NCBI GenBank assembly: GCA_943354205.1
Contig: CALRBJ010000006.1
Coordinates: forward strand, 1-21,053
Origin: Candidatus Nomurabacteria bacterium
GTDB lineage: Bacteria; Patescibacteriota; Minisyncoccia; Phycocordibacterales; UBA9973
Direction: 5' to 3'
Length of the DNA: 21,053 bases
The notes beneath the pieces were generated by a model, which had not been told where the DNA came from, ran no database searches, and saw nothing but the letters and a program-made list of their open reading frames with translations. This document shows positions 7,356 to 13,510 of this stretch, piece by piece. Within the stretch, counting starts at the first letter, position 1. Every line of letters begins with the position of its first letter. The position numbers and the translations under genes are program-made.

Positions 7356-8438
7356 ATGCAATTAAAATCCTATAAAAAAGCGCTTGTTTGCCTGTTTGCA
7401 ACAGCCCTTATAATATCGTCTAGCACAAATCTAGCCTATGCAGGCCTTTTTTCCGTGTTTGGCGCCGAAGCTGATACCCCTTCTGCTTCGCACAATTCCC
7501 AAACTATTCCTCTACCAGAAGCCAGTGTGTCTATGAATCCCCTCCTAGCTGTGGACGATTCTATAGATCCAAACATTGTCGACGGGCAAGCTCTATCCGC
7601 CGATTCTTTATTTGCTAGCGATCAAAGTCAGCAAGACGCCCCTTCGGCTGAACAGATCACCATATATACTGTGCACAAGGGCGACACCATCGCCTCGGTC
7701 GCTGCCATGTTTAAGCTTTCTCAAAAGACTATTATATATGTGAACGGACTAAAGGCTGGGCAGGCCTTGAACGAAGGCGATGCCTTGGTCATCTTGCCGG
7801 TAAATGGCATAAAGCATATCGTGAAAAAGGGTGATACTTTGGCCAAAATCGCAAAGACCTATAGCGCTGACACAGAAGACATAAAGCAATTCAACGATTT
7901 GGATAGCGACAAAGATTTAGTCGTGGGCGATGAAGTGATCGTGCCAAATGGTACTATCGCTGCCCCTACTCCGGCCAAGCCGAACAAAAAAGAGAAGAGC
8001 GGGCTCGGTGTGGGCCGAGGACGCATGGGCAAATTTGCCAGCTTGCCAGTGCTCGCAAACTTTTTCATAAATCCTGTTCCTGGCGCTCCGGTCACCCAGT
8101 GGGTGCATGACAACAATGCCATCGACTTTGGCGTGCACAAAGGCACTCCGGTCGGCGCCGCAGCCGATGGGCGCGTGGTGGTGGCCAATTATAAATCCGG
8201 CCGAGCATGGTTTGGCGGATTTGGAAACTTTATCGTGATCGTACACGACACTCCGCTCGGACCTGTGCACACTCTCTATGCCCACCTTTCAAAAGTAAAT
8301 GTGCATGTGGGCGAAACCGTCAGCGCCGGCCAAAATATCGGCCTCTCTGGCTCGACTGGTCACTCTACCGGTCCACACCTCCACCTCGAAACATGGGAAG
8401 TACAAAACCCAGCAGCTACCGGAAGTTGGAAGAGCTAA
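7356..8438 (+). CDS. Secreted LysM-M23 peptidoglycan endopeptidase
   Basis: The 360-residue product begins with a signal peptide (basic QLKSYKK, hydrophobic core, likely cleavage after AYA at about residue 29). Two LysM domains follow at about 102-146 (TIYTVHKGDTIASVAAMF) and 152-197 (KHIVKKGDTLAKIAKTY), which bind glycan chains. A basic linker leads to a peptidase M23/LytM domain (about 240-350) with HDNNAIDFGVHKGTPV, YAHLS and GPHLHLE, containing the zinc-binding His and Asp residues. M23 enzymes cut peptide cross-links in peptidoglycan. It should act outside the membrane in wall remodelling or division. No Shine-Dalgarno site is visible; a structured leader precedes it. No terminator is seen before the DUF559 element that begins 21 bp after the stop. 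Confidence 0.93.
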   Translation: MQLKSYKKALVCLFATALIISSSTNLAYAGLFSVFGAEADTPSASHNSQTIPLPEASVSMNPLLAVDDSIDPNIVDGQALSADSLFASDQSQQDAPSAEQITIYTVHKGDTIASVAAMFKLSQKTIIYVNGLKAGQALNEGDALVILPVNGIKHIVKKGDTLAKIAKTYSADTEDIKQFNDLDSDKDLVVGDEVIVPNGTIAAPTPAKPNKKEKSGLGVGRGRMGKFASLPVLANFFINPVPGAPVTQWVHDNNAIDFGVHKGTPVGAAADGRVVVANYKSGRAWFGGFGNFIVIVHDTPLGPVHTLYAHLSKVNVHVGETVSAGQNIGLSGSTGHSTGPHLHLETWEVQNPAATGSWKS

Positions 8439-8458
8439 CTTTCCACTTTTAAATATTT

Positions 8459-8515
8459 CACCCCTCCCCGCTTTGGCTCTCGCCAAAGTCGACCCTCCCC
8501 TTGGCAATGGGCGGG
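8459..8515 (-). repeat. Two-hairpin repeat, copy R2 (left end of element 1)
   Basis: Read on the minus strand: a weak arm A, then stem B TTTGGC-gaga-GCCAAA, then the tail GCGGGGAGGGGTG. The nuclease stop codon lies just inside its inner edge. Confidence 0.7.
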
Positions 8516-8516
8516 T

Positions 8517-8861
8517 CTAGAATGCGAAGACAATTTTCTGGATTACTGAATTCAAGTCTTTAGTGACTTCACTATTCCAAAACCGTAAAGTTTTTATTCC
8601 AAATTCGGAAAGATACGCTTCTCTTTCTTTGTCATACTGTTTGTTTTCTAAATGTTGTGCTCCGTCCAACTCAATAGCCAGCTTTTTCTCTGGACAATAA
8701 AAATCTAAAATGAATCTGCCGATAGAATGCTGGCGTTTGAATTTATACCCCAATTGATTCCGTCGAAGTTTCTCCCAAAGCAGATTTTCTGCTTCCGTTT
8801 GGTTATTTCTAAGTTCTTTTCTGCGACCCTTTAATTTGGGATGATTGTATAAAATGACCAT
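8517..8861 (-). CDS. DUF559 (Vsr-like) endonuclease
   Basis: The 114-residue protein has the DUF559 pattern: arginine-rich start (KGRRKELR), E23-E25 in TEAENLLWEKLR, FKRQHSIGRFILDFYC, and KLAIELDGAQH. D53, E64 and D66 are placed like the acidic residues of the PD-(D/E)xK fold shared with very-short-patch repair endonucleases. It is a single domain, cytoplasmic, and a diverged paralogue of the 12154-12522 product (LWEKLR, RQHSIG, DFYC, EKKL and DGA are shared). It lies between inverted repeats R2 and R3. R3 supplies a purine-rich GGAGGGAGGGA about 10 nt before the ATG, one of the few Shine-Dalgarno-like sites in the window. Biological role unproven; mobility of the element is an inference. Confidence 0.88.
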   Translation of the reverse strand: MVILYNHPKLKGRRKELRNNQTEAENLLWEKLRRNQLGYKFKRQHSIGRFILDFYCPEKKLAIELDGAQHLENKQYDKEREAYLSEFGIKTLRFWNSEVTKDLNSVIQKIVFAF

Positions 8862-8872
8862 GTGTTTGGATT

Positions 8873-8933
8873 CCCTCCCTCCTCTTGCTAAGGGGAGGGT
8901 CGACTCCGACTTTTGTCGGAGCGGGGAGGGGTG
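8873..8933 (+). repeat. Two-hairpin repeat, copy R3 (right end of element 1)
   Basis: Arm A: CCTCCTCTT (8875-8886 area) pairs with AAGGGGAGG. Stem B: CTCCGAC-ttt-GTCGGAG. Tail: GCGGGGAGGGGTG. Inverted relative to R2. Confidence 0.75.
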
Positions 8934-8961
8934 TTTGAATTATAACTTAAATATTGTATGC

Positions 8962-8992
8962 AAATAAAAAACCCGCAAATAAATGCGGGGGT
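8962..8992 (-). terminator. Rho-independent terminator of comM
   Basis: CCCGCA (8972-8977) and TGCGGG (8984-8989) form the stem around a 6-nt loop. On the minus strand a T6 tract follows. It lies 36 nt past the comM stop. Confidence 0.8.
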
Positions 8993-9027
8993 AAAACATG
9001 GGGTGCTGTATTTCAAGTATTAATTTT

Positions 9028-10593
9028 CTACGAAAATTCTCTCGGTCTGTACTGCAGAGCTTCGAGGACATGGCTCTTGGAAACTTCTTCATCGCCGGCG
9101 AGGTCGGCGATAGTGCGCGCGAGCTTTTGAATGCGATGATACGCGCGGGCGGAGAGCATCATGTTTTCTGCTGATTGGTCTAAAGTTTTTCTAGTTTCTT
9201 CGTCTAATTTTACAAGAGCGGTCAGGTCGCGCACATTCATCTCGCTGTTTTGTTTTATATTTCGGAAATGTTTTTTAAATCTCTCTGCTTGGCGGGCGCG
9301 AGCCTTTAGCACGCGCTCTTTTATGGTGCTCGAGAGTTCGCCGTGATTTTCCTCTGCGCCTAATTTTGAATAATCAATAGCGCCTACCGACACCCACATA
9401 TCTATGCGGTCTATGATCGGTCCGGATAGTTTTCTTTTGTATCGATCGATATCAAATGGTTTGCAAATGCATGGCTTTTGTTTCGAACCTAGATTGCCAC
9501 ACGGGCAAGGATTCATGGCGGCCACTAAAATAAAGTTCGAGGGGAATATGGCCGTGCCTTTGGCGCGCGAAATGGAAACGATATTGTCTTCGAGGGGTTG
9601 GCGCAAAGATTCAATCACTCGCTTTTCAAATTCTGGCAATTCATCTAAGAACAATACTCCCCGGTGCGCGAGGGTGACCTCGCCTGGTTTTGGAAATGTG
9701 CCTCCGCCGATGAGCGACACATACGATGCCGTGTGGTGAGGCGCGCGAAATGGCGGGTGGGTCACTAGCTCGCCATCGTTTATGCCGACTATCGAGTGGA
9801 TGCCGGTAATTTCTAAGATTTCTTCCGTCGTTAAATTGGGCAAGATAGTAGAAAAAGCTCGGGCCAGCATAGTCTTGCCAGTGCCGGGCGGCCCCCACAT
9901 GGCGATATTGTGTCCACCTGCGGCCGCGATTTCTAAACCTCGTTTAGCGCTCTCCTGTCCGCGAATATCGCGAAAGTTTGCGCTGTCGACTTTTGGAATT
10001 ATTTCAATTTTTGTTTTCGGTTCTGGTTTTAAAGTAAAAATTTTCTCGCTCTCTTGCTTGCCCCTATTTTTCTCTCCGGCCAAGTGGTGAATAATTTCTT
10101 TTAAATTGCGTACTTTGTAAATATCGATACCCTCCACCAGCCCCGCTTCGCGCGCATTTTCGATCGGCAAATATATTTCCGAGAATCCCTGGCGCTTGGC
10201 TTCTTCTACGAGTGGAAGAATTCCTTTAACCGGCTTCAATTCGCCATTGAGCGACAGCTCGCCGATAAATATTTTCTTTTCAGAATCGAATTTTATTTCT
10301 CCCGAGCTCATCAGGTATCCGAGCGCGATGCCGAGATCGAAAAGCGAGCCTTCTTTTTTTATATCGGCTGGCGAGAGCGACACGACTATTTTTAAGTTTG
10401 TGTTTTTAGGTGATTTGTATCCGCTGTTTTTCAATGCCATGCTCACGCGGTCTTTGGATTCGTCTATGGATTTATCCGGCAGGCCGACGATAGAAAAAGC
10501 ATGCAATCCCCCGCGAGAAATATCCACCTCGACGGTGACGATTTGCCCTTTCAATAAATTTATTTGCGCCGTGTATATTTTGGCGAAAGCCAT
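9028..10593 (-). CDS. comM: YifB/ComM family Mg-chelatase-like AAA+ ATPase
   Basis: The 521-residue product has the three-part build of the family: an N-terminal ChlI-like domain (about 20-145, with HAFSIVGLPDKSIDESKDRV), a central AAA+ module with Walker A GPPGTGKT (234-241), GVLFLDELPEF and the MNPCPCG motif with four cysteines, and a C-terminal lid (about 430-515, ending with the RAYHRIQKLARTIADL run). ComM is a hexameric helicase that drives branch migration of incoming DNA during natural transformation. Length is normal. The start is 30 nt past the stop of the TraR/DksA gene in the same direction, so they may be co-transcribed. Its presence suggests uptake and recombination of foreign DNA, as is common in Patescibacteria. 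Confidence 0.94.
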   Translation of the reverse strand: MAFAKIYTAQINLLKGQIVTVEVDISRGGLHAFSIVGLPDKSIDESKDRVSMALKNSGYKSPKNTNLKIVVSLSPADIKKEGSLFDLGIALGYLMSSGEIKFDSEKKIFIGELSLNGELKPVKGILPLVEEAKRQGFSEIYLPIENAREAGLVEGIDIYKVRNLKEIIHHLAGEKNRGKQESEKIFTLKPEPKTKIEIIPKVDSANFRDIRGQESAKRGLEIAAAGGHNIAMWGPPGTGKTMLARAFSTILPNLTTEEILEITGIHSIVGINDGELVTHPPFRAPHHTASYVSLIGGGTFPKPGEVTLAHRGVLFLDELPEFEKRVIESLRQPLEDNIVSISRAKGTAIFPSNFILVAAMNPCPCGNLGSKQKPCICKPFDIDRYKRKLSGPIIDRIDMWVSVGAIDYSKLGAEENHGELSSTIKERVLKARARQAERFKKHFRNIKQNSEMNVRDLTALVKLDEETRKTLDQSAENMMLSARAYHRIQKLARTIADLAGDEEVSKSHVLEALQYRPREFS

Positions 10594-10600
10594 AGTGGGT

Positions 10601-10632
10601 AATTACGAATTTTCAATTACGAATTACGAATT
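10601..10632. repeat. Short repeats AATTACGAATT between traR/dksA and comM
   Basis: Three copies of AATTACGAATT (10601-10611, 10615-10625, 10622-10632, the last two overlapping) fill the intergenic space. They also provide the TAA stop of the TraR/DksA gene. Function not evident. Confidence 0.6.
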
Positions 10633-10974
10633 TATGTGCATTTTGCAAGTTTTTGCCGCGGGGTTTGCGTTCAAGCGGTCTTCTTCGATCGGCTCACCAG
10701 ATACCTCACAAACTCCATAATTTCCAGCTTCTATTTTTGCGAGAGCACTGTCTACTTCTCTCAATCTTTTCTCGAGGGTGTCCAAGGTGGCGCTTCGTTC
10801 GTTGAAATCCTCCATCTTGTCGGCCACATCGTTTGGGTCTGGCTCTTGAACGTTGTCCTTATCAGGCACGGCTTGCCAATCACCATTCTCATCCTTTGCG
10901 CCGACTTCAGCGAGTGAAGTCACCAAACTAGCTTTCTCTTCTTCTAATTTTTGTTTCATTTCGGATGTATTCAT
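10624..10974 (-). CDS. TraR/DksA-family zinc-finger-like protein
   Basis: The 116-residue product has an N-terminal coiled coil (about 3-25 and 60-92), an acidic loop, and a C-terminal YGVCEVSGEPIEEDRLNANP...KTCKMH. This is the DksA/TraR zinc-finger layout. DksA-type proteins enter the RNA polymerase secondary channel and modulate transcription. The usual CxxC...CxxC is reduced to CxxS...CxxH, so only two cysteines remain; zinc binding, if any, would use a different set. Shorter than E. coli DksA (151 residues). A TATAAT with extended TG lies 7 nt before the ATG, so the mRNA is probably leaderless; comM follows 30 nt downstream. Confidence 0.85.
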   Translation of the reverse strand: MNTSEMKQKLEEEKASLVTSLAEVGAKDENGDWQAVPDKDNVQEPDPNDVADKMEDFNERSATLDTLEKRLREVDSALAKIEAGNYGVCEVSGEPIEEDRLNANPAAKTCKMHINS

Positions 10975-10981
10975 GAAAAAG

Positions 10982-10987
10982 ATTATA
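10982..10987 (-). promoter_or_regulatory. Extended -10 box of a leaderless promoter (traR/dksA-comM)
   Basis: TATAAT preceded by TGT, 7 nt before ATG 10974. It lies in the 16-bp gap after the upstream gene. Confidence 0.6.
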
Positions 10988-10990
10988 ACA

Positions 10991-11893
10991 TTACTTCTTT
11001 TGCAATAAAAACCTGCTATTTACCTCATCGATCGCTCCTCCGTCTTTGGTGATGAGGATGGTGTTGTCGTCTAAGAATAAATACATGAGGGCGATTTTAC
11101 CAGCATCGTCGTAGAGCACGCGTGAATCTTTATTTTTTACCACCGCATCAGTGAATTTTTTATTGAAAAGCATGGTGTTTGTGCCTTCTGTTGATATATT
11201 GAATAGTTTATAAAAATCATCAAAGAGCTTGCCTTCCCAGGCGAGCATACCCGAGAATCCTATTTGAAAATTTGGCACTTTCAATATTACAAATGGCGAA
11301 GTGCCATTCCAAGAATATGCGCCGATCATAAAATCTGGTTCTAGGGTGCGAGACAGGGTGCCGGGAATTTGCGAATTTATAAGAGAAAGAAAATCGGGAG
11401 CATTTATACGCACTTTCGTTTCGTTTTTTTCATCAGTAATTTTCGTAAAATAAATATTTTCTACTGTGCCCAATTTGAGCGGGCTATTTATAAATTCGTT
11501 GCGAATGCTGCCGATGATTTGATCGCGCGAGAGACCACCTATCGGCACTTCTTTATTTGTTTCAGAGAAAACAAGCGAGATGCTACCATTTTCGGTGGGC
11601 ACCACCACCGCCTTTGACGCTTTTATAATGGTCACATACACAGCGATAGCGATGCCGACTAAAATCAGCGCTCCAGCGGAAATTATAAAAATTTTATTCT
11701 TAGTAGACTTTGGTGAAAATTCCACATATTCATGCTCGCGCTTTTCGGCCTCGGCCATTGCTATTTTTACCACCGAACCCTGATTTTCTCTAACCGCCTT
11801 GGCCATATCGCTGGCATAGGTTTGAATGACCGATGGCTTTGGTGTCTGCTCGGCGATGGATGGGTCTTGAGATTTTTTTTCTTCGGGAGGCAT
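10991..11893 (-). CDS. Single-pass membrane protein of unknown function
   Basis: The open frame reaches 12052, but its first 53 codons are translation of the two-hairpin repeats. The start MPPEEKKSQD at 11893 is preferred, with an extended -10 box 10 nt upstream. From there the protein has 300 residues: a polar, proline-containing cytoplasmic part (1-68), one transmembrane helix at about 69-90 (IFIISAGALILVGIAIAVYV), and an outer domain of about 210 residues. The outer domain has no cysteines and repeated beta-like segments. I do not recognise a named family. The topology suggests a sensor or a scaffold on the cell surface. A few bases separate its stop from the TraR/DksA promoter. Confidence 0.75.
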   Translation of the reverse strand: MPPEEKKSQDPSIAEQTPKPSVIQTYASDMAKAVRENQGSVVKIAMAEAEKREHEYVEFSPKSTKNKIFIISAGALILVGIAIAVYVTIIKASKAVVVPTENGSISLVFSETNKEVPIGGLSRDQIIGSIRNEFINSPLKLGTVENIYFTKITDEKNETKVRINAPDFLSLINSQIPGTLSRTLEPDFMIGAYSWNGTSPFVILKVPNFQIGFSGMLAWEGKLFDDFYKLFNISTEGTNTMLFNKKFTDAVVKNKDSRVLYDDAGKIALMYLFLDDNTILITKDGGAIDEVNSRFLLQKK

Positions 11894-11903
11894 TATGGGT
11901 TTT

Positions 11904-11912
11904 ATTATAGCA
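11904..11912 (-). promoter_or_regulatory. Extended -10 promoter of the 10991-11893 gene
   Basis: TGCTATAAT on the minus strand, 10 nt before ATG 11893. The -35 region falls at the end of repeat R4a. Confidence 0.55.
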
Positions 11913-11925
11913 TTTCGATAAAAGA

Positions 11926-11982
11926 CCTCACCCCCGCTCCGGCCCCCGCCGGATGCGACCCCTCTCCTCCAAGAGTAGAGGG
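11926..11982 (-). repeat. Two-hairpin repeat, copy R4a
   Basis: Minus orientation. Arm A is CCCTCT...AGAGGGG, stem B CCGGC-ggg-GCCGG, tail GGGGGTGAGG. Outermost left copy of element 2. Confidence 0.7.
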
Positions 11983-11984
11983 AA

Positions 11985-12024
11985 TACCTCACCCCTAGCC
12001 CCTCTCCTAATGTAGGAGAGGGGT
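11985..12024 (-). repeat. Two-hairpin repeat, copy R4b (lacks stem B)
   Basis: Arm A is a perfect 11-bp hairpin CCCCTCTCCTA/TAGGAGAGGGG with a 3-nt loop. The tail is CTAGGGGTGAGG. It is the exact inverse of R5a over its outer part. Confidence 0.75.
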
Positions 12025-12057
12025 AAAATGCGAACAAATATATACTTTGCATTTCAT

Positions 12058-12117
12058 CCTTCCCATTTTGAAGGAGAAGGGTCGCTCGCAGTGGGGACTG
12101 CGGCGGGGATGAGGTCT
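12058..12117 (+). repeat. Two-hairpin repeat, copy R4c (upstream of DUF559 gene 2)
   Basis: Plus orientation. Arm A CCTTC...GAAGG, stem B CGCAGT-gggg-ACTGCG, tail GGGGATGAGGTCTT. It ends 24 nt before the -10 box of the nuclease gene. Confidence 0.7.
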
Positions 12118-12141
12118 TTGAAAATAAACGAAACCTCGAGG

Positions 12142-12147
12142 TATAAT
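12142..12147 (+). promoter_or_regulatory. -10 box of a leaderless promoter (DUF559 gene 2)
   Basis: TATAAT with 6 nt to ATG 12154. Repeat R4c lies directly upstream. Confidence 0.6.
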
Positions 12148-12153
12148 TCCACC

Positions 12154-12522
12154 ATGAATCAACTCCACAATCTAAAAATATTTACCGAGCGCAGGAGAAA
12201 ATTAAGAAAGGAAGCGACATCCCAAGAAAAAATACTCTGGGAAAAACTACGAAATAAAAAGACCGGTCTAAAATGGCGACGACAGCACAGCATCGGCGGA
12301 TACATTGCAGATTTTTATTGCGCGGAGAAAAAGCTAATCATAGAAATAGACGGTGCCCACCATTTTCAGAATGAAAACAAAGAATACGATAAAAATAGAA
12401 CTGATTATTTTGATGGTTTAGATGTAAAAGTAATTCGTTTTACTAACGAGGAAATAGATAAAAATCTGGAAGAAATTATTGTCCGCATTTCTTCCCCTCT
12501 CCTCCTGGAGGAGAGGGGCTAG
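12154..12522 (+). CDS. DUF559 (Vsr-like) endonuclease
   Basis: The frame is open from 12028, but the part before 12154 is repeat R4c; ATG 12154 follows a TATAAT by 6 nt and gives MNQLHNLKIF, the expected family start. The 122-residue product has RRRKLRKEAT, EKILWEKLR, WRRQHSIGGYIADFYC and KKLIIEIDGAHH, the DUF559 core with its PD-(D/E)xK-type acidic residues. The last residues (SPLLLEERG) and the TAG stop are encoded by repeat R5a, so the repeat and the gene are physically merged. It is a diverged paralogue of the 8517-8861 product. The nuclease is a candidate for the enzyme acting on the flanking repeats, by analogy with REP-associated transposases; this is inference. Confidence 0.88.
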   Translation: MNQLHNLKIFTERRRKLRKEATSQEKILWEKLRNKKTGLKWRRQHSIGGYIADFYCAEKKLIIEIDGAHHFQNENKEYDKNRTDYFDGLDVKVIRFTNEEIDKNLEEIIVRISSPLLLEERG

Positions 12523-12532
12523 GGGTGAGGTA
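12494..12532 (+). repeat. Two-hairpin repeat, copy R5a (lacks stem B)
   Basis: Arm A is a near-continuous palindrome, CCCCTCTCCTCC then GGAGGAGAGGGG with a single-base centre. The tail CTAGGGGTGAGG contains the nuclease stop codon. Confidence 0.75.
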
Positions 12533-12595
12533 TTCCCTCGCCTAATGTAGGAGAGGGAACGACTTTGGTGATGACCGAAGCGGGGGTGAGGTCTT
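12533..12595 (+). repeat. Two-hairpin repeat, copy R5b
   Basis: Arm A CCCTCGCCTA-atg-TAGGAGAGGG (one mismatch), stem B CTTTGGT-gatg-ACCGAAG with one G-T pair, tail GGGGGTGAGGTCTT. Outermost right copy of element 2. Confidence 0.75.
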
Positions 12596-13124
12596 ACTTT
12601 CGATTGCCTTGATTCCCCATCCCGATCAAGTATTTTTTCGGATTTTGGGAAAGGTCGATAAAATCGTCGGCGACTTCTTTCAATTTTGCGGAAGAAGATT
12701 TTCCAAATGAGGCTATCTCTACTTGAATGCCAGAATGGATTTGCAGGTAGTCGACGAGCGGAATAAAGTCGCCATCGCCGGAAACTATCACTACCGCGTC
12801 GAGCTTTGGCGCCATGGTGATGGCGTCTACCGCGAGCCCCACATCCCAGTCGGCTTTTTTAGCGCCGCCCGGGAATATTTGTAGGTCTTTAGTCTTGGCT
12901 TCGATGCCCATCTTTGTCAGCGCGTCGAAAAAGTTCTTCTCATCGCCGGATTCGGTCGAAATGACATAGGCGACCGCGCGCACGAGTTTGCGGCCCGCGA
13001 CGGCGTCTTTTACTATCGCGCCAAAGTTTACTTTGTGATTATATAAATTTTTTGCAGTGTGGTAGAGGTTTTGGGCATCTATAAAAACGCCGACTCTCTG
13101 CTCCTTGTGTTTAATTATTGACAT
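12594..13124 (-). CDS. NYN-domain (LabA/DUF88) protein, putative ribonuclease
   Basis: The 176-residue product is almost entirely one NYN domain: VGVFIDAQNLY with D16 near the N-terminus, DWDVGLAVDAI in the middle, and VIVSGDGDFIPLVDYL followed by VEIASFG. These acidic residues form the PIN-like metal site typical of RNA-processing nucleases of the LabA/DUF88 family. Length is normal for a stand-alone domain. TAAAAT with extended TG lies 6 nt before the ATG, so it is probably leaderless and independently transcribed, downstream of the hairpin that ends rpsO. Its stop codon overlaps the right end of DUF559 element 2. RNA target unknown. Confidence 0.88.
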   Translation of the reverse strand: MSIIKHKEQRVGVFIDAQNLYHTAKNLYNHKVNFGAIVKDAVAGRKLVRAVAYVISTESGDEKNFFDALTKMGIEAKTKDLQIFPGGAKKADWDVGLAVDAITMAPKLDAVVIVSGDGDFIPLVDYLQIHSGIQVEIASFGKSSSAKLKEVADDFIDLSQNPKKYLIGMGNQGNRK

Positions 13125-13130
13125 ATATGA

Positions 13131-13136
13131 ATTTTA
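13131..13136 (-). promoter_or_regulatory. Extended -10 box of a leaderless promoter (NYN gene)
   Basis: TAAAAT preceded by TGT, 6 nt before ATG 13124, immediately downstream of the rpsO hairpin. Confidence 0.5.
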
Positions 13137-13138
13137 AC

Positions 13139-13168
13139 ACAAATGCTCCGTTTGTGCGGAGCATTTGT
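13139..13168 (-). terminator. Hairpin after rpsO
   Basis: ACAAATGCTCCG (13139-13150) and CGGAGCATTTGT (13157-13168) pair over 12 bp with a 6-nt loop. On the minus strand only a short U-containing run follows, so it may terminate weakly or just stabilise the rpsO 3' end. Confidence 0.6.
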
Positions 13169-13432
13169 TTAGTTTATTTTTAATTTTTTAACTAGTGCTT
13201 CGTAACGCGGCTTGCTCTTTCGTTCCAGATATTTCAGGTGGGTTCTGCGGTCAGCAACCATTTTGATTAAACCGCGGCGTGAGTGATCGTCTTTCTTGTG
13301 TTTCTTCAAGTGGCCGGCCAATTCGTCGATGCGGGTAGACAAAATCGCCACCTGCACTTCAGGTGAACCAGTATCGTCTTTGTGGACTTGGGCCTTTTTA
13401 ATGACCCCTGCTTTTTTCTTTGTAGCTATCAT
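13169..13432 (-). CDS. rpsO: 30S ribosomal protein S15
   Basis: S15 binds the central domain of 16S rRNA early in 30S assembly and contributes to a bridge with 50S. The family core is clear: DTGSPEVQVAILSTRIDELAGHLKKHKKDDHSRRGLIKMVADRRTHL in pieces, ending with the basic KPRYEALVKKLKIN. Two in-frame starts exist, 13441 (MLVMIA) and 13432 (MIATKK). The -10 box TGCTAGTAT ends directly at 13442, so transcription should begin near 13435 and only ATG 13432 would be in the message; dedA has the same 9-nt spacing. This gives 87 residues, within the usual range. Followed by a 12-bp hairpin. Confidence 0.93.
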   Translation of the reverse strand: MIATKKKAGVIKKAQVHKDDTGSPEVQVAILSTRIDELAGHLKKHKKDDHSRRGLIKMVADRRTHLKYLERKSKPRYEALVKKLKIN

Positions 13433-13441
13433 TACCAGCAT

Positions 13442-13450
13442 ATACTAGCA
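13442..13450 (-). promoter_or_regulatory. Extended -10 promoter of rpsO
   Basis: TGCTAGTAT on the minus strand. TAGTAT (13442-13447) is 9 nt before ATG 13432. Confidence 0.45.
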
Positions 13451-13473
13451 TAAACCAAGGATTTTTGCAAGTG

Positions 13474-13494
13474 AGGAGCGGGGCGGGGTGAGGT
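13474..13494 (+). repeat. Partial two-hairpin repeat (tail only)
   Basis: AGGAGCGGGGCGGGGTGAGGT resembles the outer end of the repeat family. Arm A and stem B are missing. It lies directly before the -10 box of the recombinase gene. Confidence 0.4.
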
Positions 13495-13495
13495 T

Positions 13496-13504
13496 TGGTA
13501 TACT
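13496..13504 (+). promoter_or_regulatory. Extended -10 box of a leaderless promoter (Xer-type gene)
   Basis: TGGTATACT, with TATACT at 13499-13504, 6 nt before ATG 13511. Confidence 0.55.
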
Positions 13505-13510
13505 ATTGGT

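Larger units (their letters stand above)
8459..8933. mobile_element. DUF559 nuclease element 1, bounded by inverted two-hairpin repeats
   Basis: The element is a 114-codon nuclease gene between two copies of the repeat family in opposite orientation. The outer ends match exactly for 13 bp (CACCCCTCCCCGC at 8459-8471; GCGGGGAGGGGTG at 8921-8933). An inner block matches for 15 bp (8488-8502 and 8890-8904). No clear target duplication; a degenerate AACTTAAATATT-like match at 8445-8458 and 8944-8955 is too weak to rely on. It sits between the M23 gene and the comM terminator and interrupts nothing. Confidence 0.6.
11922..12595. mobile_element. DUF559 nuclease element 2, with nested inverted repeats
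   Basis: A nuclease gene (12154-12522) is flanked by two nested pairs of inverted repeats. The outer pair matches exactly for 17 bp (11922-11938 and 12579-12595). The inner pair matches exactly for 30 bp (11978-12007 and 12510-12539). Five copies of the two-hairpin repeat make up these flanks. The right end overlaps the stop codon of the NYN gene; the left end abuts the promoter of the 10991-11893 gene. No target duplication identified. Confidence 0.6.

Noticed and set aside
8439..8960. Target-site duplication around DUF559 element 1
   Set aside because: AACTTAAATATT-like sequences are present on both sides but are inexact and at different distances from the ends.
11561..11576. parS-like sequence TGTTTCAGAGAAAACA in the 10991-11893 gene
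   Set aside because: Only 12 of 16 match, with the centre changed; taken as background level.
11894..12052. N-terminal extension of the 10991 gene up to 12052
   Set aside because: The extra 53 codons are translated repeat DNA; a promoter box and a better start lie at 11893-11912.
12028..12153. N-terminal extension of DUF559 gene 2
   Set aside because: It is translated repeat R4c, upstream of the -10 box.
8459..12595. CRISPR array formed by the recurrent repeats
   Set aside because: Copies alternate in orientation, vary in length and have no uniform spacers; no cas genes are present.
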